In this document: positions 57,589-64,000 of the stretch, in pieces | Layout of the letters: every line of letters begins with the position of its first letter | Position numbering within the stretch: position 1 is the stretch's first letter | Position numbers and translations under genes: made by a program | Source: Luteibacter aegosomatissinici | GTDB lineage: Bacteria; Pseudomonadota; Gammaproteobacteria; Xanthomonadales; Rhodanobacteraceae | Length of the DNA stretch: 64,000 nucleotides | Assembly: GCF_023078495.1 (NCBI RefSeq) | Contig: NZ_CP095742.1 | Span: 3,844,001 to 3,908,000 of the forward strand | Direction: 5' to 3' | Notes under the pieces: model-generated | Databases searched by the model: none | What the model was told of the DNA's origin: nothing | The model's input: the letters and a program-made list of their open reading frames with translations, nothing else

Positions 57589-57672
57589 GGCCGTCGGTCT
57601 TTACTGGGCGGGAAAGTCTAGCTTACGCGGGGGCTTGGGGGCGTTCTTGCATGCAACCCCTTACCACGTCAA

Positions 57673-57732
57673 GGAATCCGTTCAGGATTCCGGCACTTGC
57701 CTCGAAGATTCTTGTAGGGTATTTCCTACAAG
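57673..57732. promoter_or_regulatory. Two tandem perfect inverted repeats
   Basis: GGAATCC-GTTCA-GGATTCC (57673-57691) and CTTGTAGG-GTATTT-CCTACAAG (57711-57732) are each perfect inverted repeats, 64-123 bp upstream of the small membrane protein gene. They are shaped like protein-binding operators rather than terminators, as no T-run follows. Confidence 0.5.
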
Positions 57733-57795
57733 CAAGCGGCCTCACAAAGCATTCACGAAGGCCGTGAAACAGGGGAAAGCAGGGGCAACATCATC

Positions 57796-58035
57796 ATGAA
57801 CGTCATCACCACCACGGCACCGTCGCGGCGCCTTGCGTGGACCGTCGCAACCGTACTCGCCCTGGCCGGCATTGTTGGCCTGGTATTGGCACCGCGCGTC
57901 GCGGCCGCCATCCCGAGGACGGCTATCCAGATGGTCTACGCCTGGCTCTGTTGCTCGCTAGTGGGTTCGGCCTACGTCGTCGTTACGCTTGCGAACGATG
58001 CCGAGGGCGCCATTGAGGACAGCGAAGATTTCTGA
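57796..58035 (+). CDS. Small two-helix membrane protein
   Basis: A 79-residue protein with two hydrophobic segments (WTVATVLALAGIVGLVLA, about 14-31, and IQMVYAWLCCSLVGSAYVVV, about 44-63) and an acidic tail (DAEGAIEDSEDF). GGGGAAAGCAGGGGC precedes the ATG. I recognise no family. It is followed by a bidirectional terminator, so it is probably transcribed alone under the tandem inverted repeats. Confidence 0.6.
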   Translation: MNVITTTAPSRRLAWTVATVLALAGIVGLVLAPRVAAAIPRTAIQMVYAWLCCSLVGSAYVVVTLANDAEGAIEDSEDF

Positions 58036-58062
58036 TCCCAGGGCTGGGACGTACATCGAAAC

Positions 58063-58090
58063 AAAAAAACCCGCCGAAAGGCGGGTTTTT
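58063..58090. terminator. Bidirectional intrinsic terminator
   Basis: CCCGCC (58070-58075) pairs with GGCGGG (58080-58085) around a GAAA loop. A run of seven A lies on the left and five T on the right, so it ends both the small membrane gene and the convergent secDF transcript. Confidence 0.9.
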
Positions 58091-58113
58091 CGTTTCCAGC
58101 GGTAGCGCCACCC

Positions 58114-59076
58114 TTACGGGCGACGCTCCAGCGCCGGGTCTTCCTTCGAGCGGGGCATCAGGTCCTGCTTGGACACGCCCAGCCACAGCAGGATGGGGCT
58201 GGCCACGAAGATCGAGGACAGCGTACCCACCAGGATGCCGATCAGCATGGTGATGGCGAAGCCGTGCACCGCCGTGCCACCGAAGAAGAACAGCGCCGCC
58301 ATGGTGATGCCGGTGAACAGCGAGGTGATGATGGTTCGCGACAGCGTGCTGTTGATCGAACGGTTCAGCACCTCTTCCGGCGTGGCATTGCGGCTGGAAC
58401 GGAACAGTTCACGGACGCGGTCGAACACCACCACCTTATCGTTGATCGAGTAACCGACCACCGCGAGCACCGAGGCCAGCACAGTCAGGTCGAACTCACG
58501 CTGGGTCAGCGCGAAGATGCCCAGGGTCACCAGCACGTCGTGGACTTCGGTCGCAAGCGCCGCGATGGCGAAGCGCTTTTCGAAGCGGATCCACAGGTAG
58601 CCCATGATGCCGACGATGACGAAGATGACCGCGTAGATGCCATCCGAGCGCAGCTCTTCACCGACCTGCGGGCCGACGAAGGATTTGCTCTTCATGACCG
58701 CATCCGGGCGCACCTTCTGCAGGGCCGCCATGATGTCAGCCGAGACCTTGGCCGCCGCCTCGTCACCCGTCAGGCCCGAGGACCCGTGGTCATCCTTTGG
58801 CTGCAGGCGTACGGTCACCTCGCGCGTGCCACCCACGGCCTGCACCAGCGGGTTTTCCATGCCAGCGCTGGTCAGGGCCTGGCGGACGTCATTGGTATCC
58901 ACCGCGTTCTGGTAGGCGACGTTGACGGCCACACCACCGACGAAATCCTGACCGTAGTTGAAGCCCTTGGTGACGATCAGGCCAATCGAGCCGAGCATCA
59001 ACAGGATGGCAAGGCCAATGCTGTACTTGCGCAGGCCGAGGAAGTTGAAATTAGCGTTGTGGTTGAAAATTTCCAT
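58114..59076 (-). CDS. secF: Protein translocase subunit SecF
   Basis: A 320-residue inner-membrane protein. TM1 (LRKYSIGLAILLMLGSIGL) is followed by the periplasmic base with DFVGGVAVNV, then five membrane segments. Family motifs include VLASVLAVVGYSINDKVVVFDRVRE and LNRSINSTLSRTIITSLFT. With SecD it uses the proton gradient to pull proteins through SecYEG. It follows secD by 13 bp. Confidence 0.95.
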   Translation of the reverse strand: MEIFNHNANFNFLGLRKYSIGLAILLMLGSIGLIVTKGFNYGQDFVGGVAVNVAYQNAVDTNDVRQALTSAGMENPLVQAVGGTREVTVRLQPKDDHGSSGLTGDEAAAKVSADIMAALQKVRPDAVMKSKSFVGPQVGEELRSDGIYAVIFVIVGIMGYLWIRFEKRFAIAALATEVHDVLVTLGIFALTQREFDLTVLASVLAVVGYSINDKVVVFDRVRELFRSSRNATPEEVLNRSINSTLSRTIITSLFTGITMAALFFFGGTAVHGFAITMLIGILVGTLSSIFVASPILLWLGVSKQDLMPRSKEDPALERRP

Positions 59077-59089
59077 GGCGTATGTCCCC

Positions 59090-60964
59090 TCAGACCGACA
59101 GGGTCTTGAGCTTGCGGCCGCCGTGGATCAGCGCCGTGATGGCATGGGTGACGGTCACCGAAGTGAACATCGAGGTGAGGATACCGATGAACAGCGTGAC
59201 GCCGAAGCCCTTGATCGGACCCGAGCCCATGGTCATCAGGCCCAGCGCAGCGAGCAGGTGGGTCACGTTGGCGTCAAGGATGGTGGCCCATGCCTTGTCG
59301 TAACCGGTACGGATGGAGGCCAGCGGCGACGAGCCGTTGCGCAGTTCTTCGCGGATGCGTTCGCAGATCAGCACGTTGGCGTCGATCGCCATACCCAGCG
59401 TCAGCACGATACCCGCGATGCCAGGCATGGTCAGCGTCACGCCGATCGCGGACATCACCGCCACGAGCAGCACCAGGTTGAAGAACAGCGCGACGTCGGC
59501 CACCAGGCCGAACAGCTTGTAGTAGATGGCTGCGGCGAGCAGCACCAGGCCAAGGCCCAGCATCACGGCCTTGAAGCCCTTGTCGATGTTATCGGCGCCC
59601 AGGCTGGGGCCGATCACGCTCTCGCTGACGATATCCACCGGCACCGCGAACGAACCGCCACGCAGCAGCAGCGCCAGCTCGGCGGCTTCGGCATCGGAAG
59701 GCAGGCCATTGGTCTGGAACTGCTTGCCGAACGGACCGCTGATGTTGGCGTAGTTGATCACCTCTTCGGTGATCTTCGGCGTCTTCACTTCCTTGCCGTC
59801 GACCATCTTGGTCTCGAGCGTACGCGTGATGTAGAGCACCGCCATCGGCTTGCCGACGTTATCGTTGGTGAACTCCTGCATCTTGCGCGCACCGGCTGCG
59901 TTCAGCGTGACGCTGACGTTCGGCGTGCCGTTCTGCTGGTCGCGGCCCGAGGTGGCGGTGACCAGTTCATCGCCGCTGGCGATGACCTTCTTGCTCAGGA
60001 GGTACGGCTGGTGATCGCGACCGAAGTACAGCTTGGCATCCGGCGGGACGCTACCCGAGCGGGCGGCTTCCATCGCCTGCTGCGGCGTGTACAGGCCGGC
60101 GCGGTACTGCAGCGACGCCACGGCACCGATGATCTTCTTGGCCTCGGCCGTATCCTGCACGCCGGCCAGGTCGACGATGATCTGGTTGGCACCCTGCTGC
60201 TGGATCAGCGGTTCGGACACGCCAAGCTGGTTGACGCGCTGGCGCAGCGTGGTGACGTTCTGGGTGATGACGCTCTGGCTCAGTTCACGCAGCTTGGTCG
60301 GCTTGACCACGGCATTCAGCGCAAAGCCGTTGCCGGCGGCGGCCGCGTCATTGACGAGCAGATCCGGGTAGTCGGAGCCGATCAGGCCGGCCGCCTTCTG
60401 GCGCTCGGCATCGGTACGCAGCACGATGTTGACGCCCTGGCCGCGCGCATTGCGCGTGACCGAGTCGTACTGCACGCCCTTGTCGTGCAGAAGCGAGCGG
60501 ATATCGTCGGTGTAGCGCGTTTCCTGCGCATCGATCATCGCGTTCTGGTCCACTTCCATGAGGAAGTGCACGCCACCCTGCAGGTCGAGACCCAGCGGCA
60601 TGGAATTGGCGTTGATCGAACGCAGCCAGGACGGCACGGTGGAGGCGAGGTTCAGCGCCACCGTGTAGTTATCGCCCAGGCCGACGCGCAGCGCGTCGGA
60701 CGCCTTGGCCTGCTGGTCGGCATTGCCGAAGCGGGCGAGCAGGCGGCCATCCTTTTCATTCACATCGACCGCGACGGCCGGCACCTTGGCGGTAGCCAGC
60801 AGCCCTTCGACCTTGCTCTTCAGTGACGCGTCGACCGCCGCACCGCGGTTGCCCGAAACCTGCACCGCCGGCTGGGGCGGGAAGACGTTCGGCAGCGCGT
60901 ACACGATGCCGACCAGCAACACGATTACGACCAGCGCGTACTTCCAGCGTGGAAAATCACTCAT
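59090..60964 (-). CDS. secD: Protein translocase subunit SecD
   Basis: A 624-residue RND-type membrane protein. TM1 (YALVVIVLLVGIVYALPN) is followed by P1 signatures (GLDLQGGVHFLMEVD, RVNQLGVSEPLIQQQGANQI), the P1-head region, and five C-terminal membrane helices with TLGMAIDANVLICERIREEL and GFGVTLFIGILTSMFTSV. Length is normal for gammaproteobacterial SecD. Second gene of yajC-secD-secF. Confidence 0.95.
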   Translation of the reverse strand: MSDFPRWKYALVVIVLLVGIVYALPNVFPPQPAVQVSGNRGAAVDASLKSKVEGLLATAKVPAVAVDVNEKDGRLLARFGNADQQAKASDALRVGLGDNYTVALNLASTVPSWLRSINANSMPLGLDLQGGVHFLMEVDQNAMIDAQETRYTDDIRSLLHDKGVQYDSVTRNARGQGVNIVLRTDAERQKAAGLIGSDYPDLLVNDAAAAGNGFALNAVVKPTKLRELSQSVITQNVTTLRQRVNQLGVSEPLIQQQGANQIIVDLAGVQDTAEAKKIIGAVASLQYRAGLYTPQQAMEAARSGSVPPDAKLYFGRDHQPYLLSKKVIASGDELVTATSGRDQQNGTPNVSVTLNAAGARKMQEFTNDNVGKPMAVLYITRTLETKMVDGKEVKTPKITEEVINYANISGPFGKQFQTNGLPSDAEAAELALLLRGGSFAVPVDIVSESVIGPSLGADNIDKGFKAVMLGLGLVLLAAAIYYKLFGLVADVALFFNLVLLVAVMSAIGVTLTMPGIAGIVLTLGMAIDANVLICERIREELRNGSSPLASIRTGYDKAWATILDANVTHLLAALGLMTMGSGPIKGFGVTLFIGILTSMFTSVTVTHAITALIHGGRKLKTLSV

Positions 60965-61024
60965 GCCTTACATTCCATGGGTGCGGCCGCCCGGCGGCCG
61001 CGGCTGACGCGTCTGAGAGAAAAC

Positions 61025-61363
61025 TCAGTTCTTCTTGAGGCTGCCCTTCGGCAGCACCTGGGTGACGGCACCCTTCTGCATCTGGACGACCACGCCCGGG
61101 GCGATTTCGACCTTGACGAAGGCATCGCCCACTTCTTCGATGCGACCGGCGAGACCGCCGTTCATCACGACCTCATCGCCCTTGGCGAGCGCGGCCAGGA
61201 GCGCGCGGTGCTCCTTCTGACGCTTCATCTGCGGGCGGATCATCATGAAATAGAAGATGCCGAACAGCACCGCCATCATGATGAGCGGAGAAAGGCCAAG
61301 CGCGCCCTGCGGGGCGGCGGCCGGGGCGGCCTGGGCAATGGCGGCGTACGTCATGGGGCTCAT
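61025..61363 (-). CDS. yajC: Preprotein translocase subunit YajC
   Basis: A 112-residue protein with one membrane segment (LSPLIMMAVLFGIFYFMMI, about 23-41) and the hallmark RPQMKRQKEHRALLAAL. The cytoplasmic part has GDEVVMNGGLAGRIEEV and ends in a Lys-rich tail. It associates with SecDF. A start three codons inside is possible. tgt-yajC-secDF is the usual order. Confidence 0.93.
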   Translation of the reverse strand: MSPMTYAAIAQAAPAAAPQGALGLSPLIMMAVLFGIFYFMMIRPQMKRQKEHRALLAALAKGDEVVMNGGLAGRIEEVGDAFVKVEIAPGVVVQMQKGAVTQVLPKGSLKKN

Positions 61364-61383
61364 CGGGTTTCTCGCAAGTCATG

Positions 61384-61432
61384 GATCGGCCAAGAAAAAG
61401 CGGCCGATCACGTAAAAAGATCGTGGATTATG
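61384..61432 (-). promoter_or_regulatory. Leader hairpin and -10-like box before yajC
   Basis: On the minus strand a CATAAT hexamer (61427-61432) resembles a -10 box, although no good -35 is visible. Downstream GATCGGCC (61402-61409) pairs perfectly with its inverted copy (61384-61391) around a 10-base loop in the yajC leader. A local promoter giving extra yajC-secDF expression independent of tgt is possible. Confidence 0.35.
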
Positions 61433-61568
61433 CCACGCCCCCCGGCGGCGGTGTACCGCGCCAGCACAAGGCTTTGGGGGCGCGGCAGGCGCCCCGCAAG
61501 GCCACTGGCACAAAGTGTGAAGCAGGTGCATCCGAGGGAACCCCGTCGGGCTGCTCACATGCGCCGGG

Positions 61569-62714
<1,146 letters not shown>

Positions 62715-62832
62715 CTACCCCGTCCGGCCAGGCCACCCGTCACCTAAAGGTTCCAGAGAATCAGCCGATTCTTACGAGCACACAGGAGCGCATCCACCAC
62801 GGATAACGCCCAGGCCCCCGGAGGACCTGCCC

Positions 62833-63996
62833 TTGATCATCCAGCCGACCAGCCTCGCCGCCCAGCTTTGGGCCGGTGCGGCCGCGGGTACCACAGCGGC
62901 CACCACCCAGTCATGGGCGGTGGGCACGCTGCTTGCCGCCCGCCTGCTCGGCCAGACCGACGTGGGCAAGGTCCTCCTCGATATTGGCGGCATGGCGGTG
63001 GAAGCGGATGCGGCGGGCACGTCGCTGCCGCAGCAGTTCCAGGTGCGCGTGATGACCCAGGGTCCCCAGCCGCAGCTGGAGATCGTGGTCGGGAACACGG
63101 ATGAGCGCATCGCCATGCAGGGCCTGCGCGAGCGGCTACCCCTGCAGAATGGTTACTCGCAGTTGCTCAGCGTGCTTTCTGCCCTCGCCCGTCGGCCGGT
63201 CGCTCGCGTGCTCCCCGAGCCGCTGCGCACCGCGCTGGCCACGCTCGAGGCATCGATCAGCAAGCCCGATGACGTAAGCACGCCCGAGGGCATGAAGCAG
63301 GCCATCGCCAAGAGCGGTGCGTTCCTGGAAGCCCACCTGGCCGAGCCACATAACGAAGCGCCGGCGGCTGACGATTTCAAGGCGGCGCTGCTGAACCTGC
63401 GCCGTGCCCTGGCGGACATCCCGCAGACACGCCAGGCCATGATCCAGGCGCCGTCGCGCCAGTTCACCGATACACCACCCCCTCTTGCCCAGCGCGCGCT
63501 CGTGGCGCAGCCGCGTGCGGAGGAACTGTTGGCGGATGAAGAAACCGCCGACGGCCTCGTTTCGCACCTGCGCACCGATGTGCGCGCCGCGCTGTCGCGC
63601 GTGGAAATCGGCCAGCTGGAATCGCAGCCACATGCCGGTTTGTGGATGGTTGAAATCCCGTTGACCGGCGTTCGCGGCTACGACGTGCTGCAGCTTCGCA
63701 TCGAGGAAGGCAAGCCCTCGCAAGGCGAGCCCGAAGGTATGTGGACCGTGGGCTTCGCTATCGATCCGCCGACCCTAGGCGCCGTGCAGGGCGAAGTGCA
63801 GCTGCGGGGATCGCGCGTGTCGGTGCGCCTGTGGGCTCAGTATCCCGAGACCGTGTCGCGCCTGGAGAACGAATTCACCACGCTGCGCCGCGTGCTCGAG
63901 AAGAGCAAGCTGCAGCTTGACCACTTTGCCTGCATGCACGGGCTACCCGTACCGACGGGCGCGTACAGCGCCGTCCTTCTCGAAGCACGCGCATGA
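62833..63996 (+). CDS. FliK-like flagellar hook-length control domain protein
   Basis: A 387-residue protein read from TTG at 62833, with GGAGGA 8 bases upstream, which I prefer to longer readings that run back through the tgt promoter. The C-terminal part (about 235-380) resembles the FliK C-terminal domain: LWMVEIPLTGVRGYDVLQL, GMWTVGFAIDPPTLGAVQGE, VQLRGSRVSVRLWAQYPE and TTLRRVLEKSKLQLDHFACM. The N-terminal and middle parts are Ala/Gln/Pro rich, as in FliK. It overlaps a following gene by ATGA. In related genomes a small FlhB-like protein often follows. Confidence 0.7.
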   Translation: MIIQPTSLAAQLWAGAAAGTTAATTQSWAVGTLLAARLLGQTDVGKVLLDIGGMAVEADAAGTSLPQQFQVRVMTQGPQPQLEIVVGNTDERIAMQGLRERLPLQNGYSQLLSVLSALARRPVARVLPEPLRTALATLEASISKPDDVSTPEGMKQAIAKSGAFLEAHLAEPHNEAPAADDFKAALLNLRRALADIPQTRQAMIQAPSRQFTDTPPPLAQRALVAQPRAEELLADEETADGLVSHLRTDVRAALSRVEIGQLESQPHAGLWMVEIPLTGVRGYDVLQLRIEEGKPSQGEPEGMWTVGFAIDPPTLGAVQGEVQLRGSRVSVRLWAQYPETVSRLENEFTTLRRVLEKSKLQLDHFACMHGLPVPTGAYSAVLLEARA

Positions 63997-64000
63997 CCCA
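63993..64000 (+). CDS. Start of a coupled downstream gene, cut by the window
   Basis: The ATG at 63993 overlaps the stop of the FliK-like gene as ATGA and continues past the window edge. Only two codons are visible, so identity cannot be read. An FlhB C-terminal-like (export-switch) protein would fit the context. Confidence 0.3.

Noticed and set aside
58958-60826. 622-residue plus-strand frame opposite secD
   Set aside because: It is composed of His/Gln/Arg/Asp/Gly stretches typical of antisense GC-rich frames. SecD on the other strand is unambiguous.

Overview
The window reads as a GC-rich gammaproteobacterial chromosome of the Xanthomonadales, most like Rhodanobacteraceae (Luteibacter/Dyella type). 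This is inferred from family content: a VirD4 coupling protein next to an effector with an XVIPCD-like tail, a SAM-controlled metX-metB-hom operon, an Oar-like TonB receptor, a suf operon led by an Rrf2 regulator, an AmgK-MurU pair, and a dispersed GTAGGAGCGCGC palindrome family. No rRNA, tRNA, CRISPR array, insertion sequence or phage is visible. Gene density is high and many neighbours overlap by ATGA.

Layout. 0-7 kb: the end of a secreted protein gene, an APC amino-acid permease, and the minus-strand methionine operon metX-metB-hom. The metX leader carries a SAM-I (S-box) riboswitch, and a cysteine-synthase-like gene is divergent to it. 7-11 kb: prfC, a cNMP-domain/thioredoxin-reductase-like fusion, and a CPBP protease. 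11-17.4 kb: a tightly coupled signalling operon (CHASE3-GAF hybrid kinase with three receiver domains, CheR, CheB, REC-GGDEF). 17.5-19.5 kb: a LysR/YeiH divergent pair. 19.6-23.7 kb: an unassigned four-gene biosynthetic operon (HAD phosphatase, class III aminotransferase, N-acyltransferase, arginase-fold hydrolase).

23.8-30.2 kb: MipA, a second CPBP protease, then an accessory module of virD4, two lipoproteins and a DUF2235-type lipase with an XVIPCD-like C-terminus. This looks like the effector/immunity end of a bacterium-killing type IV secretion system, without the virB channel genes. 30.4-37 kb: the suf iron-sulfur assembly operon with an ACT-domain gene inserted and a Rieske protein and GNAT protein at its end. 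37.1-39 kb: glnK-amtB behind convincing NtrC sites and a sigma-54 promoter. 39.2-42.5 kb: a TonB receptor whose leader RNA can pair perfectly with its own ribosome-binding site. 42.7-48.7 kb: a secreted RHS protein with an unrecognised C-terminal tip, two small membrane-anchored neighbours, a broken gene and a degenerate repeat, resembling a polymorphic-toxin locus.

48.7-53 kb: a periplasmic flavin amine oxidoreductase/cytochrome c/RidA operon, then amgK-murU for cell-wall sugar recycling. 53-57.6 kb: motAB, a PAS sensor kinase and a divergent single-domain response regulator. 57.8-62.7 kb: a small membrane protein and the conserved tgt-yajC-secD-secF export locus. 62.8-64 kb: a FliK-like protein and the first codons of a coupled downstream gene.

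The best candidates for undescribed biology are the four-gene aminotransferase/arginase-fold operon, the T4SS effector with two immunity-type lipoproteins, the RHS tip region, the flavoprotein/cytochrome/RidA system, and the TonB-receptor leader RNA.
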